In this document: piece by piece, positions 53,136 through 62,469 of the stretch
Layout of the letters: each line of letters starts with the position of its first letter
How positions within the stretch are numbered: position 1 is the stretch's first letter
From: JACVRW01 sp963771715
GTDB taxonomy: Bacteria; Actinomycetota; Thermoleophilia; Solirubrobacterales; Thermoleophilaceae
Direction of reading: 5' to 3'
NCBI GenBank assembly: GCA_963771715.1
Contig: CAVYUQ010000004.1
Span: 1 to 64,000, forward strand
Length of the DNA stretch: 64,000 nt
The notes under the pieces: model-generated
Database searches by the model: none
Told to the model about the DNA's origin: nothing
Seen by the model: only the letters and a program-made list of their open reading frames with translations
Program-made: the position numbers and the translations under genes

Positions 53136-54856
53136 CGGGTCGTGGCCGGCGAGACCTTGGCAGCGCCCGCCGAGCCGACCCGGCTGTGAATCTCTGCGGC
53201 GACCTCGTCGAGCGGACCGGGCCTGTCCGCGGCCTCCTGCTCGAGGGCGGCGTAGAGCTCGCGCACGTCGGGCGGGAGCTCGCTCTCCGCCGACTCGGGC
53301 TTCGCGCGGTGGTGCCAGAGCCGCCCGTCGATCTCCCGCTCCACCTTCTCCACCACGTGCTCCCGGCGCGCGTCGTCGGGCAGCCTCAGGAACCGCGCAA
53401 GCCGCTCGAGCTCGGTCTGCCACGAGCTGAACCAGCGCTCGTACGACACCACGATCCGTGGGCGTCCGCGCGTGCCCGCGATCGCCGCGGCGCTGTAGCG
53501 CAGCCAGAGCGCGAGGGCCTCGTCGCGCTGCATGCCGTCGCGCCGGTTAAGCGAGGCGGCGACGTCGAGCGGGTGGCGGACGCAGATCACGTGCGCGAGG
53601 TTCGGGATCAGGAGCTGCCAGAACGGCAGGGTCAGGGAGCTGCGCGGGTCTTTCCAGCCCCACAGCGTCGACCGCCCGAACGAGCTGGAGAGGAGCTCGC
53701 TCGCCGTGCGGCGTAGAGGAGCCAGCGCAGCCTCTGACTCCCAGCCCGGCGGTGGCGGGATCGCCTCGCGCCACCCCTCTCCCTCCCGGACGGGTCGTTC
53801 GCTTATCGAGGCGAGCAGCTTGTCGTTAAAGCGCACCAGCTCCTCGTGCTCCCAGAAGCCGGCTGGGTTCTGCCCCGGCTGTGCGGGCATCAGCTCGTCC
53901 TCCCGGCCCAGGTGGACCCCGAGCAGGTCGAGGACGTTCGTGGTGAGCGAGGTGCCGCTCCTCGGCGCACCGATCACGCAGACGGCTCGCGAGTCGTCCA
54001 GATCCGCGCCGCCCGGGACGCTGGGCGCCGGGCGAGAGCGGCGGTGGAGCTCCGCCGCGAACCGCTCGACCGCCGCCTCGAAGTGCGCGTGGAGCTCCGC
54101 GTCGATCTCGTTGTGGGCCGCCACCAGCTCACGAGTCTCGGGATCGAGCGGCTCCGGCTCGCGCACGTTGAGACGGTGCACGGCCAGGTTGTCCCAGCCG
54201 AAGCTGCTCGCGAAGAGCTGCAGCGACTGCTCGTAGCGCTCCTGCACCCCTACCACGTATTGGCGGGTGAGCAGGTCGAGCGCCCGCTCCTTGAGCCCGA
54301 CGGCCTCGTCAGGCTGGCCGACCCAGTAGCCCAGGGCGTCTCCCTCGTCCCATGGTTTCAGCACGCTCCGCGTCTGGCCGTTGAAGAACTCCGTGAAGGC
54401 GTGCATCGGCGACGACGACGGCCCCCCGCCGCCGAGGTTCAGGTAGATGTCGGCCAGGCTCCAGTTGCGCCGGACCAGCTCGTCGCCCACGTCCCGCTCC
54501 CACGCCGGGCGGTCGTCGCGCGTGGCCTGCCACTTGAAGAAGCTGTAGAGCGAGGCCACCCGGTCGACCGGGTCACGGAGGAGAGACACCACCCGAAAGG
54601 GGCGATCGACGAAGCGCGTTAGGCAGTTCGCGCTGTGCGAGGCCACCAGCCGCATGCGCTCCCTGCGCTCGGGGTCGAGTGTCCGGTACCACTCGCGGTA
54701 CTCCGCCGGCACGCGCGGCGGCGGCGCCTCCGTCTGCTCGTTCCCCCTGTAGAGCAGCTCGGCCTCCCCTCGCGCGTAGTTGGCGAGCATGGCCTTTCGC
54801 AGCGAGGTCCCCGCCGTCTTCGGCATGTGCTGGAAGATGACGAGCTCCCGCGGCAT
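53132..54856 (-). CDS. protein with two tandem sulfotransferase domains
   Basis: 574 residues from ATG 54856. Domain 1 (about 1-280) has FQHMPKTAGTSLRKAML and VVSLLRDPVDRVASLYSFFK, the Sulfotransfer_2 style. Domain 2 (about 290-560) has VCVIGAPRSGTSLTTNVLDL, KDPRSSLTLPFW and VICVRHPLDVAASLNRRDG, the Sulfotransfer_3 style. Each has its own PAPS loop and 3'-phosphate Arg/Ser. A single chain adding two sulfates is unusual. It is coupled to the long glycosyltransferase gene. Confidence 0.82.
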   Translation of the reverse strand: MPRELVIFQHMPKTAGTSLRKAMLANYARGEAELLYRGNEQTEAPPPRVPAEYREWYRTLDPERRERMRLVASHSANCLTRFVDRPFRVVSLLRDPVDRVASLYSFFKWQATRDDRPAWERDVGDELVRRNWSLADIYLNLGGGGPSSSPMHAFTEFFNGQTRSVLKPWDEGDALGYWVGQPDEAVGLKERALDLLTRQYVVGVQERYEQSLQLFASSFGWDNLAVHRLNVREPEPLDPETRELVAAHNEIDAELHAHFEAAVERFAAELHRRSRPAPSVPGGADLDDSRAVCVIGAPRSGTSLTTNVLDLLGVHLGREDELMPAQPGQNPAGFWEHEELVRFNDKLLASISERPVREGEGWREAIPPPPGWESEAALAPLRRTASELLSSSFGRSTLWGWKDPRSSLTLPFWQLLIPNLAHVICVRHPLDVAASLNRRDGMQRDEALALWLRYSAAAIAGTRGRPRIVVSYERWFSSWQTELERLARFLRLPDDARREHVVEKVEREIDGRLWHHRAKPESAESELPPDVRELYAALEQEAADRPGPLDEVAAEIHSRVGSAGAAKVSPATTR

Positions 54857-54878
54857 TGCGCTGATTATCCTCACCAGG

Positions 54879-56087
54879 ATGCGGACGGAGGACCGAGGGG
54901 TGCGGGCTCGCCCAGGGGTGCGGGCTCGCCGAGACGAGCTCCTGGATTTCACCCGGCCAGAACTCGACGATGAGACCATCGCCGAGGCGCTGGCGTGCCT
55001 GCGCTCAGGATGGGTGGTGTCGGGCCCGAGGGTGCGAGCCTTCGAGGGTCTGCTCGCCGACCGGGTGAGGGCTCCCCACGTGCGCTGCCTGTCGGGCTGC
55101 ACCGGCGCGCTCCTCCTGGCCCTCAGGCTGCTGGGCATCGGGCGCGGCGACGAGGTGCTCGTGCCCACCCTAACCTTCGCCGCCTGCGCCAACGTGGTGG
55201 AGCAGCTCGGGGCCGTTCCGGTGCTCGTGGACAGCGAGCCCGACACCGGCCTGGTGGACCTGGACGATGCCGGGCGGCGGGTCACGCCTCGAACCCGTGC
55301 CCTAATCGCGGTGCATCTGGGTGGGCGCCCCATCGACATGGGCCGCCTCAAGTCGATGCGGGAGACGCACGGCCTCGCAATCGTCGAGGACGCCGCCCAC
55401 GCGATCGGCGCGGAGTGGGGCGGGCGTCCGATCGGGGGCCACGGGAACCTCACGGCGTTCTCGTTCCACGCCACGAAGAACATCACGACGATCGAGGGCG
55501 GCGCCCTCGCCCTCGCAGACGAGAGCGACGCCGAGCGAGTGCGCCGGCTCGCGGTGCAGGGACTGGACCGCTCCTCTTGGGACCGGCACGCCTCGCAGGG
55601 GCCCGCCGAGTACGAGCTGGACGAGCCGGGCTACAAGCTCGGCATGACGGACGTGAGTGCGGCAATCGGGATCTCCCAACTGGCCCGGCTCGACGAGTGG
55701 ATCGACCGCCGCGAGGCGCTCGCCGCCCGCTACGACGACGCCCTCGCGGAGCTTCCGCTCGACCTGGAGCCGCCGGTCCCGCCCGGCGTTCGCCACGCGC
55801 GCCATCTCTACGCCGTGCGCGTGAGGCCGGATGCGCCGCTATCCCGCGACGAGCTGGCGGCCGAGCTCGCCGACCGGAACATCGGGACGAGCGTCCACTT
55901 CAAGCCGCTCCACCGCTTCCGCTACTACGCCTCGCGCTACGGCCTGGCGGACGGCGACTACCCGGTCGCGTCCGACTACGCCGCCCGGACGATCAGCCTG
56001 CCGCTGTACCCCGGCATGACCGAGTCCGACCAGGAGGACGTCGTGGCCGAGATGCGGGCAGCCCTGCTGCCGCTCGGGCCGCTGTAG
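54879..56087 (+). CDS. DegT/DnrJ/EryC1/StrS-family sugar aminotransferase
   Basis: A PLP enzyme that typically aminates a keto-sugar nucleotide. 402 residues from ATG 54879; FTRPELDDETIAEALACLRS, then ALLLALRLLGIGRGDEVLVP, VEDAAHAIGAEW and FSFHATKNITTIEGG with the PLP lysine (Lys200). The C-terminal VHFKPLHRFRYYA is also typical. Family similarity begins near residue 20, so a GTG at 54917 is a possible start; the DNA between is an 18-bp tandem repeat. It starts 22 bp from the divergent double sulfotransferase. Confidence 0.88.
   Translation: MRTEDRGVRARPGVRARRDELLDFTRPELDDETIAEALACLRSGWVVSGPRVRAFEGLLADRVRAPHVRCLSGCTGALLLALRLLGIGRGDEVLVPTLTFAACANVVEQLGAVPVLVDSEPDTGLVDLDDAGRRVTPRTRALIAVHLGGRPIDMGRLKSMRETHGLAIVEDAAHAIGAEWGGRPIGGHGNLTAFSFHATKNITTIEGGALALADESDAERVRRLAVQGLDRSSWDRHASQGPAEYELDEPGYKLGMTDVSAAIGISQLARLDEWIDRREALAARYDDALAELPLDLEPPVPPGVRHARHLYAVRVRPDAPLSRDELAAELADRNIGTSVHFKPLHRFRYYASRYGLADGDYPVASDYAARTISLPLYPGMTESDQEDVVAEMRAALLPLGPL
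54896..54931. repeat. 18-bp tandem duplication in the aminotransferase 5' end
   Basis: AGGGGTGCGGGCTCGCCC (54896-54913) is followed by the same 18 bases with one change (54914-54931). It encodes GVRARP-GVRARR. The repeat places a second GTG and an AGGGG site in register and may offer an alternative start. Confidence 0.7.
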
Positions 56088-56099
56088 CGCGCGGGATCC

Positions 56100-58055
56100 T
56101 CAGAGCGCGCTCGGGACGTCGCCGGGCACCGCGGCCAACGGCGGCTCGGGGGCCTTCTCGGCCGGCTCGCTCCCCCAGGACGAGGGCGGCTCGAAGCGGA
56201 GCCGTTCCATCGTCTGGATGAGAGCCTGGATGTCCGTCGCCGGGATCCCGGCCGCCACCAGGCGGCGCGTCCGCGCCTCGCGCTCGTACGGCGGCTCGTC
56301 GCTCGTCAACAGCGCTCCCAGCCACAGGTCGCGCTCCCTGTGACCGCCGCGGAGGCCCACCAGCCCCCGCAGCAGCGCCACCAGCCGGCGGACAACGTCG
56401 CCGGCGTCCATGCCGGTCGCCGCCGCGACCTCCGCGGGCGACGCGCCGTCGCGCGCCAGCGACCTCAGCAGCGCTCGATCCTGCTGCGCGAGGCTTTCGA
56501 GCTTGCCGGTCATGTCGGTCGCGATCCCGCTCGGGTCCACGGCCCGTCTGGCCACCTCGAAGCCCTGGCGGAACTCCGCCCGTGAAACCACGCCGGTCGC
56601 GAGCAGGAGCGCTGGATACGCCGCCAGCGCGACGACGGGGCCGACCGCGGTCCATACGCCCCCGAGGCCCTCGAAGACGAGCGCGGCGACCACGCAGGCG
56701 GCTGCGGCGGCGGCAGCCACCAGAATCCGGCGCCACTCGAACGGGGCATAGCCGGCCCGGTGCGCGAGGAGCAGCAAGCCCGCCGAGCCTGCCCCGAAGC
56801 CAACGGTCGGAGCCAGGGCCGCGCCATACGCCCCGAACGGTGGGGTGAGCGCGAAAGCCGCCACCAGGAAGGCGACCGCAGACACGATCGCCATGCGCGG
56901 ATAGGCGCGGCGCCGGCGAGGCATCCGCACGCCGCGATATATGACGATGAACGCGCCAGAGGCGAGAAAGGCGAGACCGAGCAGCGGGATCAGCGGCGCC
57001 GCGTCCCGGTACTCCGGACCGGCGAGGCGGATCAGCGCGTCCGCGGCGACGATCAGGGCGAGCAGGGCCCCGAAGGAGAGCAGCGCGAAGTAGGTGGTGG
57101 TGAGGCCGGCGAGCCGACTCTGTCCCGCGCTGTCCTCGGCCGCCGCGAACAGCGGCGTCATTCGAAGCGGCGCCCAGGCCATGAGGAAGGCGGACACGAG
57201 GTAGGACAGGCCTCCGCCGATTCTCGACGCCGCGCGGTACAGGCCGACGTCCGAATGCGAAGCGAACTGCGAGAGGATCAGAAGGTCGACGTTCTGGATG
57301 ATCCAGAAGGCCGCGACGATCGGGATGAACATGCCGCCGAGGGCCAGCATGCCCCGAACGTCCTCGCGGCTGAAGGTGAAGGCAAAGCTGCGCCGCGATG
57401 CGACCAGCCCGAGCAGCGCGGTCAGCGCCGTTCCGCCCGCGGTTCCCACGAGCACGCCCGACACCCCGTGTCCCTCGATCACCAGGGGCAGCGAGATGCC
57501 GAGCACGATCAGCGGACGAGCGGTGTTCAGCGCCGCGAAGGTGAGTGGGCGCAACTCGAGGCGCGGAACGTTGACCACGAAGCGCCAAACCGCGCCGGCG
57601 GCGCCGGACGCGGCCACGAGCAGGACGAGCGACGCCTCCCCGGAGTCCCCGAGGAAGACGGATGCGAGCGGGCGGGCGAGCGCCGCGATCAGCGCGGTCG
57701 CGACTGCCACGATCGCGAGGGTCAGGATGAGGGCGGTGCCCAGCGCGCGCCGCTTCTCCGACTCCGTGCGGCGCGGAGCTGCCTCGTCGACCTCCCCCTC
57801 ATCGCTCGCACCGAAGGCCCAGCTCAGCGCCCCCTGCAGCACGCCCAGGTTGTAGAGGACGGTGAGGAGCGCGGCCGCCACGAGGGCAAGGCCGAGCTTC
57901 CCGAACTCGCTCGGCGACAGGTACCGCGTCAGGACGCCGAGATTCACGAGCTGAAGCACGATGCCGACGCCGAAGCTGGCGGCGTAGATCGCGGTGTGCC
58001 GACCGAGCGCCGCGGCCACCGCCGTCGACAGGTCGACGTGCCGCCTTGAGCTCAC
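56100..58055 (-). CDS. Wzx/MATE-type polysaccharide flippase with C-terminal cytoplasmic extension
   Basis: 651 residues from GTG 58055. The first 480 or so hold about 14 membrane helices with GVLTRYLSPSEFGKLGLALV, NVPRLELRPLTFAALNTARP and LYRAASRIGGGLSYLVSAFL, the polysaccharide-export family pattern. It then has about 130 extra residues with a helix-turn-helix-like block (ASPAEVAAATGMDAGDVVRR) and a charged end. Flippases normally stop after the last helix. It likely exports the lipid-linked glycan. The start overlaps the preceding gene as GTGA. Confidence 0.82.
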   Translation of the reverse strand: MSSRRHVDLSTAVAAALGRHTAIYAASFGVGIVLQLVNLGVLTRYLSPSEFGKLGLALVAAALLTVLYNLGVLQGALSWAFGASDEGEVDEAAPRRTESEKRRALGTALILTLAIVAVATALIAALARPLASVFLGDSGEASLVLLVAASGAAGAVWRFVVNVPRLELRPLTFAALNTARPLIVLGISLPLVIEGHGVSGVLVGTAGGTALTALLGLVASRRSFAFTFSREDVRGMLALGGMFIPIVAAFWIIQNVDLLILSQFASHSDVGLYRAASRIGGGLSYLVSAFLMAWAPLRMTPLFAAAEDSAGQSRLAGLTTTYFALLSFGALLALIVAADALIRLAGPEYRDAAPLIPLLGLAFLASGAFIVIYRGVRMPRRRRAYPRMAIVSAVAFLVAAFALTPPFGAYGAALAPTVGFGAGSAGLLLLAHRAGYAPFEWRRILVAAAAAAACVVAALVFEGLGGVWTAVGPVVALAAYPALLLATGVVSRAEFRQGFEVARRAVDPSGIATDMTGKLESLAQQDRALLRSLARDGASPAEVAAATGMDAGDVVRRLVALLRGLVGLRGGHRERDLWLGALLTSDEPPYEREARTRRLVAAGIPATDIQALIQTMERLRFEPPSSWGSEPAEKAPEPPLAAVPGDVPSAL

Positions 58056-59708
58056 GAATACGACCCGAGCTCCGGCAGCAGCGTCCTCTGCATGTAGGCG
58101 AAGAACGGCAGCTTCGCCCAGGAGTGGGCGCCGTAATCCTGGATCTCGAGGTGGCAGGTGAGCGTGGGGTGGTCGCGCAGCACGTGCTGGAACCACTCGG
58201 CATCGCGGACGACGAGGTCGTCCGGGGACGCGAAGAGGTGGATGTTCGCCTCGTGCGTGGCTCGCTGGGCCGCTCGCCATACCAAGCGGTCGTAGAACAG
58301 GGCGGCCTCGGGATCCGCGCCCACGCCGGTCCGCTCGAGCAGCGCGCGGCGCATGCCGGCAGCGTCCGCCGATGGGGCGACGGCGCGTTCGAGCCGGAGA
58401 ACCCAGCCGGCCGCGCGGATCGGAGGAGCGCCGGCGAAGATCCAGCCGGCCCTCACCTTCAGGCCCACATACAGCGCCGCGAGCGACGCTGCGCTGACCC
58501 CGTATGTGATCACGTTCGCGCTCCGCCACTCGGAGGCGCTTTGCCTCGCGCATGACGAGCTCGATCGCCGTTCGGGCGCCCGCGAGGCCGCAGTGGGGCC
58601 CAAAATACCCGTCCCGGTCGATGCCGATGAACATCCGGTGTGCGCGAAGCGTCCCGACGCGCTTTCGCATCTCGACCGGTGGCCCGGCCGCCTCCAGAGT
58701 CAAACCGGCAAATGTCACGAGCATGTGCGTTGCGCCCTCCACCTCGTCCAGCGTGTAGGGCAGCGTGACCGCGCCCTCGTAGGCGTCGCTGGTCTCGAAC
58801 GGAACGCTGCCGTTCGCCTTGGGCGCGCTGAGCGGGTCTCCGGAGTAGCTATCACCGAGCTCGGGCGCCCACCACACGCCCGTGGCCGCCAGCTGCGCCA
58901 GCCGTTCCTCGTACACCGTCGTGATCCGCTCGGCCTCCGCGGCGGACAGCCCGTCTCGCCATATCCCGATCCCCGCGCGATCAGCGTCCAGCTCGGACTC
59001 GAGCCGCTCCCTCATCGCGGGCTCCTCGTCGAGTGCCAGGAAGTCGAGAAGTGCGCTCCAGGTGGCTTCCGGCTTCCGCACCGCGAGATCGTCGATCCGA
59101 AGCATCAGTACGCGTCCTTCCGGGAGCCGCGAGATCTGCCTGTCGACCTGTCTCACACGGTTGACCCACCAGGCGAGGGCGCGGTCGAAGTCGAATCCCT
59201 CCACCTGGCCGGCCACGTCCGCGGCCACGTCGCGGCCGTCGCGGACGCAGTGGATGAGCCGCATCTCGGGAAACATGCGCAGGAGGGCCCGCCCGCTGAT
59301 GGCACACGCGGCCGAGGCCTCGACCCAGCTCGGCTTGCGCGCCCGCTCCGCCACCGGGTCAAGGACGGCGCGGACCAGCCCCCTCGCGGCCCGGAGTGGA
59401 TCCTCGCGCGCCACGCGCTCGAACTGCCCCAGAGCGGCCTCGAGCGTCTCTTCGCTGACAAGGGTGTCGAGTCCCATCTGGCGGCCGGATTCATCCGTCC
59501 ACCGGAACCACGCCGTGCGCACGCGACCCACGAGCTCAGCCGCGGAGAAGCGTCCCTCCAGGAAGCCCGGCAGGCCGCCGGGAACCGCGTGAAACCGCGC
59601 CGGGATGGGCACCTCGGCGTAGCGGGAGTGCGCGCCGACAAGCCGGCCAACGCTGGGAGCGCCGCTGCCGCCCGCGCCCCCCACGAAGACGGGATCCGGG
59701 AATGTCAC
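58052..59708 (-). CDS. sulfotransferase fused to an alpha/beta-hydrolase-like domain, one frameshift as read
   Basis: N-terminal half from ATG 59708: a sulfotransferase with VFVGGAGGSGAPSVGRLVG as PAPS loop and IHCVRDGRDVAADVAGQVEG. Then a second domain: HMLVTFAGLTLEAAGPPVEM and, after a one-base shift near 58550, SANVITYGVSAASLAALYVG (nucleophile elbow), HLFASPDDLVVRD and QDYGAHSWAKLPFFAYMQRT (late His). Read together this is a hydrolase or acyltransferase-like fold joined to a sulfotransferase, about 551 residues. The joined frame ends at 58052, coupled to the flippase. Confidence 0.7.
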
Positions 59709-59717
59709 GCGAAGCGA

Positions 59718-61340
59718 TTATCCATCAGCGGCCAGGACGGGCAGGTCGCCCCGGAGGTACGCGCTCCGCATCGTCGATCTCCGCAGCTTGCCGCTCGTGG
59801 TCTTCTCGACGCTGCCGGGGGGCAGCACGACCACGCGCCTTGGCGCCACTCCGACCGCGTCGCGGACGGCGTTCCGCACCGTGACGGTGAGCTGGTCGCC
59901 GTCGGTCCCGGCGGCCGACTCGACGAGCAGCACCACCTCCTCCCCGTCACCCGACCCGAAGGCGACGCAGCGTCCGGCCCGGACGCCCCCGACGCGGCCC
60001 GCCGCCCACTCGAAGTCCTCCGGGTAGTAGTTGTGCCCCATCACGATCATCATGTCCTTGATCCGCCCGGTCACGTAGAGCTCGCCGTCCACGAGGTAGC
60101 CCATGTCGCCGGTGCGCAGCCAGCCGTCCTCGAACGGGTCGGGCGCTCCCTCTCCCACGTAACCCTGCATCAGCGAGGGACCGCGTACGCAGATCTCGCC
60201 GATCTCCCGGTCGCCCAGCTCGGCGCCGCCCGGCTGCGCGATGCGGACCTCCGTGGTGAGCGCCGGGCGCCCCGCCGGGACCACGCGCCTCACGTGTCCG
60301 CCGGTGGCGGGGACCGCACGCCCGGAGAGGGCCATGGCCTCCACGTCGATGCGGTCCGCGTCCAGGTGCCGGCCCGAGGTCACTCCGCACACGGCCTCCG
60401 CGAGCCCGTAGCTCGAGCCGAGCGACTCGATGGGCAGCCGAAAGCGCCCCGCCGCCTCGAGCAGCCGATCGGCTAGCTCCGGGTCCACACCCTCCGCCGC
60501 GAAGCGAGTGAACTCGAGGCTGCTCAGGTCGATGGGGTCCGAGCGCTTCAGCGCGCTTCGCAGGGCCGCGCCGATCGCCGAACCCGGGAATACGGTGCCG
60601 GTGGCGCGGGTGGCCGTGAGCAGCCTCAGCCACTCGGCGGGGTCCGCCGCGAACCGCTCCGTGGGGAGATAGTGCGCGCGTGCCCCGAAGACGACCGGCA
60701 TAGCGACGTAGAAGAAGAGGCCGAGGTCGTGGAAGAACGGCACCCATCCGACCACCACGTGCTCGGAGGGGCTGCGGCGCATGAAGGCGTCGATCAGGTC
60801 CATCTGCGCCATGACGGCGCGGTGCGTGAGGAGCGCGCCCTTCGGCGCGGAGGTGCTACCGGAGGTGAACTGTATGACCGCCGGGTCATCGGGGCCGGGT
60901 CGGGCCGGATCCACGCCGGTAGGCGAGGACGGCTCGTCCCACGCGACCGCGAGGTCGCTGCCCACGATCCCGACGAGCCGGGGATCCGCCAGGACGAGCC
61001 GACATCCGGCGGACTCGACGAGCGAGCGCACCTGCTCTGCGAATGCCTCGGGGTCGCGTACCCGCAGCGGGATCTGCAGCGGCACGAGCGCGGCGCCGGC
61101 GGCCCACGTGGCCCACGCCCACACGGCCCACTCGGGGCGGTTCGGCCCCAGCACGCCCACGGCGTCGCCAGGGCCGATGCCGCGGGCGGCAAGCACCCTC
61201 GCGCCGGCCAGCGCCCGCTCTACCAGTTCGGCGCCCGAGATGGTCACGAGGCCTTCCTCCAGATGGAAGTTGAGCGACGCCTCCTGAGCCGCGGGCGTCG
61301 TAAGCACCTCGGCGAGCGTGCTCGGCAGCTCACGCACCAT
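59718..61340 (-). CDS. acyl-AMP ligase / acyl-CoA synthetase (ANL superfamily)
   Basis: 540 residues. VIQFTSGSTSAPKGALLTHR is the ATP-binding P-loop, then GWVPFFHDLGLFFYVAMPVV, SSYGLAEAVCGV, WLRTGDMGYLVDGELYVTGR and the catalytic Lys in EKTTSGKLRR. HDLGL and the split C-terminal region are like fatty-acyl-AMP ligases, which load carrier proteins. The start overlaps the acyl carrier protein gene by 11 bases, so that protein is the probable partner. Confidence 0.85.
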   Translation of the reverse strand: MVRELPSTLAEVLTTPAAQEASLNFHLEEGLVTISGAELVERALAGARVLAARGIGPGDAVGVLGPNRPEWAVWAWATWAAGAALVPLQIPLRVRDPEAFAEQVRSLVESAGCRLVLADPRLVGIVGSDLAVAWDEPSSPTGVDPARPGPDDPAVIQFTSGSTSAPKGALLTHRAVMAQMDLIDAFMRRSPSEHVVVGWVPFFHDLGLFFYVAMPVVFGARAHYLPTERFAADPAEWLRLLTATRATGTVFPGSAIGAALRSALKRSDPIDLSSLEFTRFAAEGVDPELADRLLEAAGRFRLPIESLGSSYGLAEAVCGVTSGRHLDADRIDVEAMALSGRAVPATGGHVRRVVPAGRPALTTEVRIAQPGGAELGDREIGEICVRGPSLMQGYVGEGAPDPFEDGWLRTGDMGYLVDGELYVTGRIKDMMIVMGHNYYPEDFEWAAGRVGGVRAGRCVAFGSGDGEEVVLLVESAAGTDGDQLTVTVRNAVRDAVGVAPRRVVVLPPGSVEKTTSGKLRRSTMRSAYLRGDLPVLAADG

Positions 61341-61596
61341 TGAGCCTCGCCGCGCTGCGCTTCTGGTCCACGAGCCGGGCGAGCGTCGGCACGCTCGCGA
61401 AGTTCCTGGCCACGATCTCCTCGTCGCCGAACGTGACGCCGAAGGAGTCCTCGAGGTACGTCACGAGCTGCTCGATCGCCAGCGAGTCGAGGGCCTCCTC
61501 CGCCAGGGGATCGCCCTCAGCGACGGGCTCGTCCATCAGCTCCTCGTCGATGAAGGATCGAATGCGCTCGGCCGTCGTGAGGTTGCTGGGGTCCAT
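61330..61596 (-). CDS. acyl carrier protein
   Basis: 88 residues from ATG 61596. EEALDSLAIEQLVTYLEDSF holds the phosphopantetheine serine (Ser38) in the DSL motif; the four-helix pattern and acidic surface fit. It overlaps the acyl-AMP ligase and sits in a glycan locus rather than a fatty-acid operon, so it may carry an acyl group for glycolipid or sugar acylation. Confidence 0.85.
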   Translation of the reverse strand: MDPSNLTTAERIRSFIDEELMDEPVAEGDPLAEEALDSLAIEQLVTYLEDSFGVTFGDEEIVARNFASVPTLARLVDQKRSAARLNGA

Positions 61597-61643
61597 GCTC
61601 GACGGGCTCGAAGGTAGCGGGCGGGCCGCCGGAGCGGCCTTGA

Positions 61644-62441
61644 TCACCGCCCGCGGCCGAAGGCCGACACGTCCCGGCGCAGGTCCCCGACCAGGCGCGC
61701 CCAGACGCTCGAGGCGCGTAGCCACTCGGCCTTCTGCCGGCCTGCAAGCCGCTGCCGGTGGAACGCCGCCGGGTCCCGCCCGAGGGTGTCGAGTGCCTCG
61801 CCGAAGCGCTCGTCCCGGTCCGCTGCCACGAAGTCGATGTCCGGCTCGAGCCACGGCATCGACGCCAGCGGCACGCTCAGAACGAGCAGACCCGCGGCCA
61901 TGCACATGTGGACGGCGTGCGTGGCAGCGGGTCCGGGCTCGTGGACCCTGTTGATGGCCACGTCGGCGCCATCGAGCGGCCCCGGCGCTGCGCTCCCGTC
62001 GAGCTCGAGCGTCCGGGCCGCTCCGGCCGGGCGCTCGGCTGGGCGATAGATGCGATCGGCCACGGGCAGGGCGAGCACGCGCCAGACCTCCAACCCCGCC
62101 TGCTCGGCCTCCGCCGCCAGCTCCGCGTTGGCGGCGATAACCCTGTCGAAGCCCTCCTGCCCGACCGTGGCCTGGTCCGACGGCTCGGCGAGGTAGGCGA
62201 CCGTGAGCGCGGGACCCGCGGCGAGCGCGCCGGCGGGGCAGCCGGGGCCCAGCGCCACGACGACGTCCGGCCGCAGCTCGGAGAGGCGGCCCTGCAGCGC
62301 GTCGGGCCCGTCCGCCGGGGAAGCGCCAATCAGGACCGGCTCGACACCGCCGCTTGGGGTCTCGTCCACGCAGGCGGCAAGCCGCGCCGGCTGCCCCACG
62401 AATGCCACCCGAACGATGACCGGGTCGGCGGGCTGCTGCAC
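61644..62441 (-). CDS. glycosyltransferase-like protein (single GT-B half or CgeB-type)
   Basis: 265 residues, shorter than normal GT-B enzymes. VRVAFVGQPARLAACVDETP, LRPDVVVALGPGCPAG and GFDRVIAANAELAAEAEQAG form the first half; the second has ATHAVHMCMAAGLLVLSVPL and DFVAADRDERF, like the donor-binding half of CgeB-type proteins. No catalytic assignment is safe. Divergent from the next gene by 28 bp. Confidence 0.6.
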   Translation of the reverse strand: MQQPADPVIVRVAFVGQPARLAACVDETPSGGVEPVLIGASPADGPDALQGRLSELRPDVVVALGPGCPAGALAAGPALTVAYLAEPSDQATVGQEGFDRVIAANAELAAEAEQAGLEVWRVLALPVADRIYRPAERPAGAARTLELDGSAAPGPLDGADVAINRVHEPGPAATHAVHMCMAAGLLVLSVPLASMPWLEPDIDFVAADRDERFGEALDTLGRDPAAFHRQRLAGRQKAEWLRASSVWARLVGDLRRDVSAFGRGR

Positions 62442-62469
62442 GGGCGCGGAATATACTCGCGCCCGCGTC

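Noticed and set aside
56100..59708. A single 1202-residue protein joining sulfotransferase and flippase
   Set aside because: The middle part is nonsense in this frame; the true second domain lies in another frame and ends at 58052, where the flippase starts as GTGA.
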